This document shows positions 15,736 through 24,188 of a DNA stretch of 26,596 nucleotides, piece by piece. Source of the DNA: Euryarchaeota archaeon UBA495 (GTDB lineage: Archaea; Thermoplasmatota; Poseidoniia; Poseidoniales; Poseidoniaceae); the NCBI GenBank assembly GCA_002496845.1, contig DALQ01000017.1, positions 10,060-36,655 on the forward strand. The letters run 5' to 3'. Numbering within the stretch: position 1 is the stretch's first letter; each line of letters opens with the position of its first letter. The notes beneath the pieces are model-generated. The model worked only from the letters and a program-made list of their open reading frames with translations. It was not told where the DNA came from and made no database searches. Both the position numbers and the translations under genes were made by a program.

Positions 15736-17901
15736 ATGCCATCCGACGAGACGGTGCCCTCGGACCGAGGCGAGTGGGCGTCCATGCTGGGCATGGCCGG
15801 GATGTTTGTCGGCACCATTCTGCTCGGGTTGGTGATTCGACCGTTCTACGACGCCAACCAACTGCAGGCCTTTGGCGAGTCTGGATCCACGCAAGTGCGC
15901 TACGTCGCCCTTGAATTGCTGATGATTTTCATCTTCACCGCAGCCATCCTCTTCCTCGTGCGCATGGGCGCCCGCTGGGTCATCAAGTACGGCGTGATGG
16001 CCATCTTGGCCTTGGCTCTGATGTACACCACCGTTCCACTTGCGCACGTCATGTTGGTTGATGACCCGGGCGTGCTTCCCTTCGAAAGCGAAGCAGAATC
16101 GCGCCCCGATGGACGCATCATTGGCGAATTTGGTCCAGATCATGCCATCTTTGCGGACCTCGTATTCAACGACGACGGGGAGTATGTCAACGTCATCACT
16201 TCCGTGCAATCGGACGACTGGGCCAACGGCACCACCTCGTGGACGGCCACCCATCCGCATCCATTGGATGAAAATGCGCTGAACTACGACGTCATTCGGG
16301 CCACAGAACACCCGTCTGTCGACGGGGCATCGATGATGACCCTGTTCAACGGTGCTTTCGTGTGGAACCTCAACGAAGACGGCAGCATGGAGTCGTCCTT
16401 TTCCTGCTTTGAAGAGGGCGAAAACGGCCCCGTGGAGATCGTAGGCTGCGCCGCTGCCGCCATGTTTGGTGACGACCTCTACATCATCGACGGCGCTGAG
16501 GTCCTCTGGCGCTACGTCGCCGTCGACCAAGCAGGCAGCACCGTCTACCGCCAGCAGGCTGCTTGGCAGCTTCCTCCTGAATTGGACCTGAACACCGGTT
16601 TCGTCCACAGCGAACTCCTCGGTGAAGACCATTGGTTGGTGGTCAGCGAAACCTACGCCACCGTCCTCGAACTTGAGGACACGTCGATCGGGTTTGACGA
16701 CCAAGGCAATCCCATGGCGGCGGTGAAAGAGGCGATGAGCATCGACCGTTCAGGCGATGATGCTGATGCGCTCACGACCGCTCAGGTCGCTCCTTCGCCA
16801 TGGTTTGAAACTTCAACCTCGCCAGAGCAGCGCCTGCTGTGGTTTGGTGACGCCTCAGGAGCAATTGATGCCTGGACGTGGAACACTCAGTGGACCGCGG
16901 CCGATGCCGCGCCAGAACAGGAAGACCGCCTTCGCTTGGACGACGTCGGGAGCGGGGTGGTTGACATCGTCATCAGCGACGTGGACAGCGAGGTGGACAG
17001 CGACGGCAACGTCGAGGTCTGGGTGCTGAGCGAGGAATCGGTGAGCATGTACGTCGGCGAATCGTTGGTCAACCTCTTCGTGTTCAACGACGTCTCAGAC
17101 GTCACTCATCTGGCGGTCATCGGTGGAGACGAATGGCGCATCGCCCTCGTCGACGACAACGACGTGCAAACCGGCGTCTTCACGGGCGACATGTTCCTCC
17201 GTGGCGACATCATGTTCGACACCCTCGCCTCGATCATCGGATTGGCCGTGGGCATCGTGATGATGGTCCTGCTCTACGTTCACTCGGAATGGTACGTGGT
17301 CAACACGGTCGGCGTGCTCGTCGGTGCCGGTGTCATCACCATGCTTGGTGTCACCTTCGTGCCGCCTCTCGTGATCGTCTTCATGATCGCAGCAGCCGTC
17401 TACGACGCCTGGGCCGTGTACCGCAGCCGGCATATGCTGGAATTGGCGGACACGATGATCGGCCTGCGTCTGCCCATCTTGCTGGTCGCGCCTCAGAAGC
17501 GTGACTATTCTTTCATCGAAGACAGCGCAGGGTACGGGGACGGGCAGTTTTCCGAAGACCGTCCTCAGCCACCTCCGAAAGCATCGCCATCAGCTGAGTC
17601 TTCGAGCACCGCCAGCACAGGAGGCCGTGATGCGATGTTCATGGGATTGGGCGACGTCATTTTCCCCGGGATGCTCGTGCTTTCCGCCGTGCAGTACATC
17701 GGTGGTTCCGCGGGTCTCATGGTCGGCCTGACCACCCTCATCGGTGGATTGGCGGGTTATGCAGTCTTGATGCGCGCCGTTTCGACGGGTCGTGCGCAGG
17801 CCGGTTTGCCCCTGCTCAACGGCGGGTCCATTCTCGGCTACCTCGTTGGTGGGCTGCTCTTTGTGGGAAGCGGCCTCTTCGCCTTCGGCATCTCCTTGTG
17901 A
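15736..17901 (+). CDS. Presenilin/signal peptide peptidase-like intramembrane aspartyl protease with large extramembrane insert
   Basis: This 721-residue membrane protein carries the A22 protease core. Three helices lie in residues 16-105. A soluble region of about 375 residues (roughly 112-485) follows, rich in Asp, Glu, Trp and short beta-strand repeats such as DDLYIIDGAEVLWRYVAVD that recall a propeller. Six further helices complete the fold. The helix with VYDAW supplies one catalytic Asp (557) and is followed by YRSRHMLELAD. After a Pro/Ser-rich linker, MGLGDVIFPG supplies the second (Asp640). AGLPLLNGGSILGYLVGG occupies the place of the PAL motif (Pro692). The start at ATG 15736 is preferred over the upstream ATG at 15694. 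Substrate and the role of the insert are unknown. It precedes serS by 52 bases. Confidence 0.9.
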   Translation: MPSDETVPSDRGEWASMLGMAGMFVGTILLGLVIRPFYDANQLQAFGESGSTQVRYVALELLMIFIFTAAILFLVRMGARWVIKYGVMAILALALMYTTVPLAHVMLVDDPGVLPFESEAESRPDGRIIGEFGPDHAIFADLVFNDDGEYVNVITSVQSDDWANGTTSWTATHPHPLDENALNYDVIRATEHPSVDGASMMTLFNGAFVWNLNEDGSMESSFSCFEEGENGPVEIVGCAAAAMFGDDLYIIDGAEVLWRYVAVDQAGSTVYRQQAAWQLPPELDLNTGFVHSELLGEDHWLVVSETYATVLELEDTSIGFDDQGNPMAAVKEAMSIDRSGDDADALTTAQVAPSPWFETSTSPEQRLLWFGDASGAIDAWTWNTQWTAADAAPEQEDRLRLDDVGSGVVDIVISDVDSEVDSDGNVEVWVLSEESVSMYVGESLVNLFVFNDVSDVTHLAVIGGDEWRIALVDDNDVQTGVFTGDMFLRGDIMFDTLASIIGLAVGIVMMVLLYVHSEWYVVNTVGVLVGAGVITMLGVTFVPPLVIVFMIAAAVYDAWAVYRSRHMLELADTMIGLRLPILLVAPQKRDYSFIEDSAGYGDGQFSEDRPQPPPKASPSAESSSTASTGGRDAMFMGLGDVIFPGMLVLSAVQYIGGSAGLMVGLTTLIGGLAGYAVLMRAVSTGRAQAGLPLLNGGSILGYLVGGLLFVGSGLFAFGISL

Positions 17902-17941
17902 TGGCGAAGCCTGATGAGGACGGTCCCTCGCTCATCGGCTT

Positions 17942-17946
17942 GGAGG
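17942..17946 (+). promoter_or_regulatory. Shine-Dalgarno GGAGG for serS
   Basis: GGAGG lies 7 bases before the ATG at 17954, giving a strong ribosome-binding site that fixes this start. Confidence 0.7.
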
Positions 17947-17953
17947 CACCCTC

Positions 17954-19243
17954 ATGCTGGACATCGCGCTCTTCCGCGACGCACCGGACCGCATCCGTGC
18001 GGACCATGACCGGCGTGGCCTTCCGCACGACGCCATTGACGAGGTCATCCGCCTCGACGGCGCATGGCGCGACCTGCTCAAGGCCACCGATGTGCTGCGA
18101 GCAGAGCGCAACCAAGCCGCCCGTGCAATCGGCGCGGCCAAGAAGGCCGGCGACCAGGAGGAAATGCAGCGTGTGCTGGCCGAGGTCGCTTCCATCGGAG
18201 ACCGCATCACAGCGATGGAAAAAGAGGTCGACGAGACCTTGGCGGCCCGCGACGCCGTGCGCATGAGCATCCCGAACTTGCTTCACGAGGCGGTGCCAAG
18301 TGGGGCCGATGAATCCGGCAACACCGTGCATTCGGTGCACGGCGAGAAGCCGACGTTTTCCTTCGAACCACGCGTCCACAATGACCTCATCGAGATGAAC
18401 CGCTGGGTGGATCTTGAGCGTGCTGCAAAGGTCACAGGGAGCCGCTTCTATTACCTCAAGGGTGACCTCGCTCGGATGGAAATGGCGCTTTCGGCCTATG
18501 CGGTGGATTTCCTCCGCGAGCGTGGCTACACCTTCGTCCAGCCACCGGTGATGATGAACAGGACCGCCTACGAGGGCGTGACCGATCTCGGTGACTTTGA
18601 GACGGTGATGTACGGCATCGAGCCAGATGGCTACTACATGACGGCCACGAGCGAGCATCCATTGACGGCGATGTACATGGGCGAAACCGTGCCAGAGGAA
18701 CACCTTCCCTTGCGCTTGGTCGGCGTATCCGACTGCTTCCGGCGTGAGGTTGGAGCCCACGGTCAATCCGACCGTGGCATTTGGCGCGTGCACCAATTCC
18801 GCAAGGTGGAGCAAATTGTGATCAGCGACGCTGAGGGCTCGTGGGACCTGCATGAGGAACTGCTTCAGAACTGCATCGACCTGTGGGATGCGCTCGGGCT
18901 CCACTACGAAGTGGTCAACATCTGCACCGGAGACATGGGCACCGTGGCCAGCCGGAAGTACGACCTTGAGGCATGGCTGCCCGGCGCGAAAGCGTACAAG
19001 GAAGTCGTCTCGTGTTCCAACTGCACGGATTACCAGGCCAACCGCTTGCAGATCCGCACCGGTGTGCCCGGCCACGCCAACCAACCCATCGCTCACACGC
19101 TGAACTCCACGGCTGTGGCCACCACCCGTGCGCTCGTGGCCATCATGGAACAGAACCAACTCGAGGACGGGCGCGTGCGGGTGCCCGACGTGCTGCAGCC
19201 CTACATGGGCGGTCAGGACGTGCTCGATGCCTGTGCTTTTTGA
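17954..19243 (+). CDS. serS: Seryl-tRNA synthetase
   Basis: This class II synthetase charges tRNA-Ser with serine in the cytoplasm. It has 429 residues, normal for the common (non-methanogen) type. Residues about 25-110 form the tRNA-binding coiled coil (LRAERNQAARAIGAAKKAGD and MEKEVDETLAARDA). The catalytic domain includes TATSEHPLTAMYMGE, motif 2 in SDCFRREVGAHG followed by GIWRVHQFRKVEQ, the serine-pocket region CTGDMGTVASRKYDLE, and motif 3 in HTLNSTAVATTRALVAIMEQ. It ends in VPDVLQPYMGGQDVL. It is not the zinc-dependent archaeal SerS found in methanogens. Its last 31 bases overlap the end of the convergent membrane-protein gene. Confidence 0.97.
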   Translation: MLDIALFRDAPDRIRADHDRRGLPHDAIDEVIRLDGAWRDLLKATDVLRAERNQAARAIGAAKKAGDQEEMQRVLAEVASIGDRITAMEKEVDETLAARDAVRMSIPNLLHEAVPSGADESGNTVHSVHGEKPTFSFEPRVHNDLIEMNRWVDLERAAKVTGSRFYYLKGDLARMEMALSAYAVDFLRERGYTFVQPPVMMNRTAYEGVTDLGDFETVMYGIEPDGYYMTATSEHPLTAMYMGETVPEEHLPLRLVGVSDCFRREVGAHGQSDRGIWRVHQFRKVEQIVISDAEGSWDLHEELLQNCIDLWDALGLHYEVVNICTGDMGTVASRKYDLEAWLPGAKAYKEVVSCSNCTDYQANRLQIRTGVPGHANQPIAHTLNSTAVATTRALVAIMEQNQLEDGRVRVPDVLQPYMGGQDVLDACAF

Positions 19244-19800
19244 TCGGGCACCATCTCTGAGTTGCCGTAAGTAATCATGATCGCCACAAAGGTGGCGAAG
19301 GGCACGCTGACCCAAGCATAGCCCACATAACTCGCGCTGTCTCCATCTGGGTCTATTGGGAGGGACGTGAGGAAGGTCACGAACCACGCGAAGTCCAGTG
19401 CAAATCCGCCTTCAAGCACGAAGTCCACGTTGTTTCCCGACAGGCACAGCACGTTCCATGACAGGATCCAACTCAGGAGTATCATCACAGGGGCTGCAAT
19501 CCACATCACCGGATGGGACATGATTCGGTACCTCCATTGCACACGATCCAGCAGCATCAAACAACGGAAGGTCATGGCTGAAGCCCACACAAACACCACG
19601 TTGGCGAAAAGGCTGGCAAACCAAATGCGTATGAACACAATCGGTGGGAGCTCACCGACAACACCCCACAAAGTGACGGTCCCTGATGTCCCGATGATGT
19701 TCATGCTGACGATGAACAAGGCGTACGCGCCAGGACGTGCCCTCATGTCATTGCGGAGGGCTGTGAAGCTCAACGGGTGATGTTCAGCCTCTGCATCCAT
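19213..19800 (-). CDS. Multi-pass membrane protein, unknown function
   Basis: This 195-residue protein has four or five hydrophobic helices (near YALFIVSMNIIGTSGTVTLW, IRIWFASLFANVVFVWASA, MWIAAPVMILLSWILSW, FAWFVTFLTSL and WVSVPFATFVAIMITYG). No family is recognised, and no obvious catalytic or ligand motif is visible. It is the last gene of a tight minus-strand series after a two-helix membrane protein (17-base gap), the ABA4-like protein and a thioredoxin-like lipoprotein. The 3' end overlaps serS by 31 bases in the opposite orientation. Confidence 0.75.
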   Translation of the reverse strand: MDAEAEHHPLSFTALRNDMRARPGAYALFIVSMNIIGTSGTVTLWGVVGELPPIVFIRIWFASLFANVVFVWASAMTFRCLMLLDRVQWRYRIMSHPVMWIAAPVMILLSWILSWNVLCLSGNNVDFVLEGGFALDFAWFVTFLTSLPIDPDGDSASYVGYAWVSVPFATFVAIMITYGNSEMVPDQKAQASSTS

Positions 19801-19817
19801 ACGACCCCAAACCCCGA

Positions 19818-20177
19818 CTAGTAATTCATCCCGCCCGCGGTGCTGGCGACGATCACGAGAAAGACAACCACGCCAATGACGAACAGCAGAGGAAGGATGA
19901 TCCCGAGCCAGCCAAGCCAGAGGCTGGCCGTGATTTTCTGCGTGTCAGGGTGGCCGGGCATGGATTGGACCACTTTGCGCCCCTTGTACGCAAAAACAAG
20001 GCCGACGATGGACAGGATAATTCCCAGTCCACCGGCCAAGAAGGTCAACACAAGCCCACCGATGTTCAATCCCAGCGCCAAATTGGCGTTCGTCTCGGGT
20101 TGCATCATTGGCGTGCCCATCATCACGGGACTTGGTTGTCCAGACAGTGGTGAGCCACCGACGCTACCAGGTTGCAT
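19818..20177 (-). CDS. Small two-helix membrane protein with Pro/Met-rich N-terminus
   Basis: This 119-residue protein begins with a flexible segment rich in Pro, Gly, Ser and Met (for example SPVMMGTPMMQPE). Two hydrophobic helices follow (LNIGGLVLTFLAGGLGIILS, extending into IVGLVFAY, and LWLGWLGIILPLLFVIGVVV), joined by a basic loop with KGRKVVQSMPGHPDTQK. The layout resembles the loose DUF4190-like group of small two-helix proteins, but this is only a resemblance. It starts 24 bases after the ABA4-like gene and ends 17 bases before the next membrane-protein gene, so it is probably in the same operon. Confidence 0.75.
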   Translation of the reverse strand: MQPGSVGGSPLSGQPSPVMMGTPMMQPETNANLALGLNIGGLVLTFLAGGLGIILSIVGLVFAYKGRKVVQSMPGHPDTQKITASLWLGWLGIILPLLFVIGVVVFLVIVASTAGGMNY

Positions 20178-20201
20178 GATGGCGGATGAGCACGATGCGA
20201 A

Positions 20202-20690
20202 TTAATCCGACGGATTCGTAGTGGTGCCCGTTTCCGTTTTGGGGATGGAGAGGTCCTCACCGTTCACGTTCCACGTCAAGGCCATGCCCGCTGCAAAACC
20301 CAAGGGGCCCAGCAAGAGGCAGAAGAGCAGCACAGGGAAGGACACGGCTCTTGGCCGACCCGCCACAAGCATGCGGCGCCAAATGTGGCGACCTGCGAGC
20401 GTGTCGAGCGCGAGGAGGTGGATCCACGCGAGCACCACCATGTCCGGGTCTTCGAACAACTCCACGACGACCGCAGGGGTCGGCATTTGCGTGCCGAGGG
20501 TCATGAGCAGGTCAGGCAACACAGGGAGCGCCAGGACAAGATAAGGCACCAACAAGGGAAGGAAGGTCAGTTTCAGGTCCCCGATGTAGCGTTTGGTGAG
20601 GTCATGGTCCGGAAGGAACCACATCATGCCCCACACGGGCACGATCAGGGCGTTGGCCAGCCAGAACATCGCCTCGGCGAGCGGGGTCAT
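20202..20690 (-). CDS. ABA4-like membrane protein (DUF4281-type)
   Basis: This 162-residue protein has about four membrane helices. Its C-terminal half, with DMVVLAWIHLLALDTLAGRH, then a break, then LLFCLLLGPLGFAAGM, matches the ABA4-like pattern of a W-x-H motif, a D-x-x-x-G-R motif and a GP-G-F ending. Plant ABA4 is needed for neoxanthin formation from violaxanthin, but the role of prokaryotic relatives is not settled. The start is fixed at ATG 20690, where ATGA overlaps the stop of the thioredoxin-like lipoprotein gene, implying translational coupling. A link to carotenoid or retinal metabolism is an inference from the family name only; no carotenoid gene is visible in the window. Confidence 0.8.
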   Translation of the reverse strand: MTPLAEAMFWLANALIVPVWGMMWFLPDHDLTKRYIGDLKLTFLPLLVPYLVLALPVLPDLLMTLGTQMPTPAVVVELFEDPDMVVLAWIHLLALDTLAGRHIWRRMLVAGRPRAVSFPVLLFCLLLGPLGFAAGMALTWNVNGEDLSIPKTETGTTTNPSD

Positions 20691-21310
20691 GCGGATGCCT
20701 CGTTGAGGGAGCGCATGAGGGTGGCGGCGTCGTCGAGGACCGAAACGTCGGCCCAGTAGGTCTTGGAGGTCCACACGAGGTGGCCTTCCCCGTCAAGCAC
20801 TTGCAAGGTTGGGGTGACTGGGCCCTCAAAGGCGTCCACCAAATCCACCGAGGTGGCTTCTCCGGTGTCGGCGTTCACAACGGTGTCACCGTCGTTTGGC
20901 AACAACAACGGCCATGTGGCTTCCGTGCTGGTGTTGGCGGTCCCGTACCGGTCGATCACCTCGTCAGCGTCTTCGAACGAAGGGTAACGGTGGACGCTGA
21001 CGACCCGCAAATCGGTGTAGTTGCCTGCTTCGCGCTCCTCGGCCACCGTTTCCGTCCAGTCGTGGCATCCACTGCATCCTGCGGCAACCCAGATGAGAAG
21101 CGTCGCGTTGCCGTTTGCACTGGCCACGACGTCCAGGGTCGTCGATTCGTCCACGCTCCGCCCTGCGGTGGTGGCCACGATGGTCATGCGCTCCGGGGTC
21201 TCGTCGCTGGGCGTGGTGGGCTCCATCGGTTCGCCGAGCATCGGCTCGGGGGCCACGCATCCCGCGAGGCAAGCGGCAAACATCAGCATCGCGAGGGCAA
21301 GGGCACGCAT
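20687..21310 (-). CDS. Thioredoxin-like lipoprotein with CxxC motif
   Basis: This 207-residue exported protein begins with a lipoprotein signal peptide (lipobox LAGC, Cys18) and a Pro/Glu/Thr-rich linker. A thioredoxin-fold domain follows with IWVAAGCSGCHDW, where Cys79 and Cys82 form the redox pair, and GPVTPTLQVLD, which supplies the cis-Pro loop. It is probably a surface thiol oxidoreductase or a partner of a membrane protein. Its stop overlaps the ABA4-like start by 4 bases. It follows the RND exporter with a 43-base gap. A weak ribosome-binding match, GTGAT, lies just before the ATG. Confidence 0.88.
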   Translation of the reverse strand: MRALALAMLMFAACLAGCVAPEPMLGEPMEPTTPSDETPERMTIVATTAGRSVDESTTLDVVASANGNATLLIWVAAGCSGCHDWTETVAEEREAGNYTDLRVVSVHRYPSFEDADEVIDRYGTANTSTEATWPLLLPNDGDTVVNADTGEATSVDLVDAFEGPVTPTLQVLDGEGHLVWTSKTYWADVSVLDDAATLMRSLNEASA

Positions 21311-21353
21311 GTCATCACATCATGGAGGCCGGCTTTGAACCGGTGTTCGGGGC

Positions 21354-24122
21354 TCAGGCCTCTTCGGCTTCACCCAGCTTGGCCTTCGCCATCGCCGCCT
21401 CAACGTGCAGGAAGCGGCGGTAGAAGGCGGGAAGGATGACCAGGCTTGCAAGCAGCGCGAGGGTGATGGCGACCACGAAAGCTTGTCCAAACAGGCGCAG
21501 GGGCAACAGGCTCGAGAGGTTCAGGACGCTGAAACCACCCGCGGTGGTCAAAGCAGCACCAAACATCGCTCGTCCGGTCGTTGCGATGGAACGCTCCACC
21601 CACATTTGTTCAGTGGCGAATGGATCGTGTTCGGCTTCTTCCTCCATGCGGATGGAGATGTGCACCGCATAGTCCACCCCCAGACCGAGGGCCAAGGCCC
21701 CGATGGTTACCGTTTGTGGGTTGATGTCGTATCCGGTGAATCCCATGATGCCGTACACCCATGCGACGACCATCATCAGCGGGACCCACGACACCACGCC
21801 GCGCGAAAGGCCACGCACGAAGTTGCGTTGGCGTGTGGTGTGAATGCCAACGAGCATGAAGAGGATCACGCCCGCAACAATTCCCGTGGAAAGGATGGAC
21901 GCAGAGGCCACGTCGGCCGTGGTTTGCGCGTTCACGAGGCTTCGGCCCGCCAGCGCCAATTCCTGTGGCCCTTCGAGACCTTCTTCTGCGACGTCCAAGG
22001 CTTCCGCCGTGTTCTCCGCAAAGGCCACGACTTCGTCCCAGGCGGCGGTTTCCGCTTGGAAGGAGATGACCGTCTGCAGACCATCGGCCGCAAGAGTGGC
22101 CGCGGTGACCTCACGCCCCGTCGAATTCGACAGAGCCCAGGTGGACAAAGCCTCCCACGCACCGTCAGTGCCAGCGTCCACGTCGTCGAGCAATCCATCG
22201 AGGTCCGGGTCTTGGGCACGCTGTGCGTCCAAGGTTGACCACAGGCCTGAGATGGACGACGTCCCGTCCGTGGCTTCGACCACGCCGAGGGCCGCGTCCC
22301 ATGCAGCCTTTCCTTGATCGCTGAACACGCTGCCTTCCACCACGACGTAGATCGGCGCAGGACTCTGCGCAAATTCGTCTGAAAGCAGGATGAAATCCGC
22401 GACGACGGGCACCTCAGGGTTGAGCTGCTCCCGTTCGTCGAAGGCCACCTCGAGTTGCATGAACCCGATGCCCATGGGCAGGAGCAACAACACGGCGATG
22501 CCGGCCACCTTGAGGGGGTCGTCCGAAAGGCGGGCGAGCGATTTCGACCAGCGGCCAGGTTCGGTCTTGACGGCCTTTTCCAGTGGCATGCGCTTGGGGG
22601 GCAGCGTCAACATCAGCGCAGGCAGGGCCGAGATGCTCAGCAAATAGATCATCAACAAGCCGATGGCGATGACCGTTCCGAACACCTGCAGGAACACGAG
22701 CGAGGAAAGACGGAACGAAAGGAAACCAATCACGTCGGTGAAGATGGCGATGGCGAGCGCCACCGAGGTCATGATGGCGCCGTGACGCACGGCACGGCGT
22801 CGCAATTCGAGGTCGAGATCGCGGACCGTTTCCGCATCGGGCGGTGCACCGTCCCTGTATTCCTCGCGGATGCGGGCCACGACGTGCAATCCGTAATCCA
22901 CACCAATGGCCAACAACAGCACGGGGATGGAGTTCATGGCGGCGTTGAAGGTCATCTCCACGCCCGCGAATTGCAGCCATCCGGAGAGGCCGTACGTGGC
23001 CCCGATGGCCAACACGGCCAGCACCATCACGTAGGCCGTGTCGCGCACGCTGCGGAAATTGAACCAGAGGATGATGCAAAGAAGGACGAAGGCCGAGGAG
23101 GTCAGGATGCCGATTTCTGCCCCAAGGCTGGCGTTGGCTCCTTCGGTGAATTGAGCGAAGGAGAAGGTCCGCACAACATCGCCGTCTTGGTCGACGAGGT
23201 CTTCCTCAAGCGTCGTGACGTGTTCCATGATGATGGCGTTGACCTCATCGGAGGTCTCGACGTCCCACGCGGAGGGTTCTCCGTCGATGACCAACGTGAT
23301 CAGCACCGGACCGTCGCTGTCCCACGGTGCAGCACGGTCTTCGCTGGGCAGACACGAGAGGATGAGGTCCCGGAAGTCAACGCTCTGAAGTCCAAGCACG
23401 GGTCCAAGCGCGCCGCTGGTCATGCCCACGGCAGGTCCAACCTCGGCCGCACGGGTGGGATGGAGGCCGGGAAGGGCCGAGACGCGGCCGATGAGCCCTT
23501 CGATCTCATCGGTGAGGTTGGAGGCCGTGTCCATGCGGGTGAGCCAGTCAGCCGGGTTCTCAGCGGTCCAATTGAGCAGACGGTCGGCCGTCACCGCTTC
23601 GACGGGTGGGACGTCGGCCGCAGCCGCCATCAAGCCACCAAGCGCGGCCGAGAGGTTGGCGTCGTCGCTGGTTTCCACCACCAGCACGGCCGCAGAAAGG
23701 TTCGCCAACCATGGCCCGGCCGTGGCTTCGTCCTGAAGGGCCATCCATTGCATGGCGTGGCCGGCCGGTCCGCTGTTGGCTTGTGTCCCAAACAAGGGCA
23801 CATGGTTCGGGAGAAGGTCGGGCTGCGCGAGCAACGCGGCCTCGTGACGTGCAAGACGTTCCCATGTGGCTTCCTCTTGGAGGTCACCGGACTCAACGGT
23901 CTCAATCAAACGGACAAAATCCACGGTTGCTCGGTATTCGTCTTCGATTTCGTAGAGCAGGTCGACGCTGGGATCATCGGGAAAGAACCCGTCCTCGCTG
24001 CTGTCGAACACGAGGTGCTGCGCACCTGAGGACAGGGCCATGATGGCGATGAACACACAGGCGAGTGTGGCCTTGGGCCGATGGGTGGAGACTTCAGTCA
24101 AACGTCGCAACAGCCCAAACAT
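21354..24122 (-). CDS. RND superfamily (MMPL/SSD-type) exporter
   Basis: This 922-residue transporter shows the duplicated RND layout: one N-terminal helix, a large exterior domain, five helices, then the same arrangement again. Each half has the family signature in its helix bundle, IGVDYGLHVVARIREEYRDG at about 401-420 and LGVDYAVHISIRMEEEAEHD at about 810-830. The linker LPPKRMPLEKAVKTEPG separates the halves. Such proteins move hydrophobic compounds, lipids or sterol-like molecules using the ion gradient; the substrate is unknown. The start is ATG 24122; the upstream TTG at 24128 is possible. It is preceded on the same strand by znuB with a 66-base gap and followed by the thioredoxin-like lipoprotein gene. 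Confidence 0.93.
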   Translation of the reverse strand: MFGLLRRLTEVSTHRPKATLACVFIAIMALSSGAQHLVFDSSEDGFFPDDPSVDLLYEIEDEYRATVDFVRLIETVESGDLQEEATWERLARHEAALLAQPDLLPNHVPLFGTQANSGPAGHAMQWMALQDEATAGPWLANLSAAVLVVETSDDANLSAALGGLMAAAADVPPVEAVTADRLLNWTAENPADWLTRMDTASNLTDEIEGLIGRVSALPGLHPTRAAEVGPAVGMTSGALGPVLGLQSVDFRDLILSCLPSEDRAAPWDSDGPVLITLVIDGEPSAWDVETSDEVNAIIMEHVTTLEEDLVDQDGDVVRTFSFAQFTEGANASLGAEIGILTSSAFVLLCIILWFNFRSVRDTAYVMVLAVLAIGATYGLSGWLQFAGVEMTFNAAMNSIPVLLLAIGVDYGLHVVARIREEYRDGAPPDAETVRDLDLELRRRAVRHGAIMTSVALAIAIFTDVIGFLSFRLSSLVFLQVFGTVIAIGLLMIYLLSISALPALMLTLPPKRMPLEKAVKTEPGRWSKSLARLSDDPLKVAGIAVLLLLPMGIGFMQLEVAFDEREQLNPEVPVVADFILLSDEFAQSPAPIYVVVEGSVFSDQGKAAWDAALGVVEATDGTSSISGLWSTLDAQRAQDPDLDGLLDDVDAGTDGAWEALSTWALSNSTGREVTAATLAADGLQTVISFQAETAAWDEVVAFAENTAEALDVAEEGLEGPQELALAGRSLVNAQTTADVASASILSTGIVAGVILFMLVGIHTTRQRNFVRGLSRGVVSWVPLMMVVAWVYGIMGFTGYDINPQTVTIGALALGLGVDYAVHISIRMEEEAEHDPFATEQMWVERSIATTGRAMFGAALTTAGGFSVLNLSSLLPLRLFGQAFVVAITLALLASLVILPAFYRRFLHVEAAMAKAKLGEAEEA

Positions 24123-24141
24123 GGACAAACCCGAGGGTGTG

Positions 24142-24154
24142 CGCTTTTCAAGCG
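24142..24154. other. Short hairpin (CGCTT-TTC-AAGCG) upstream of the RND exporter
   Basis: A perfect 5-bp inverted repeat with a 3-base loop lies in the 66-base gap between znuB and the RND gene. It has no T-run. CTGATAGG, a TATA-like sequence on the minus strand, sits at 24161-24168. Together they could mark a promoter or a processing site separating the importer genes from the exporter, but the evidence is thin. Confidence 0.2.
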
Positions 24155-24188
24155 GCGTTTCCTATCAGGTGTGTTGGTGAGGTTCCCA

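Noticed and set aside
17816..19387. 523-codon minus-strand open frame opposite serS
   Set aside because: SerS motifs are intact on the plus strand, and the antisense product has no domain-like pattern.
21329..21343. Hairpin resembling a tRNA T-arm (CCGG-TTCAAAG-CCGG on the minus strand)
   Set aside because: Only a 4-bp stem with a T-loop-like sequence; no acceptor, D or anticodon arm can be drawn, so it is not a tRNA gene.
22455..24029. 524-codon plus-strand open frame opposite the RND exporter
   Set aside because: The minus strand has the duplicated GVDY-type RND signatures; the plus product is a His/Gly/Asp-rich shadow.
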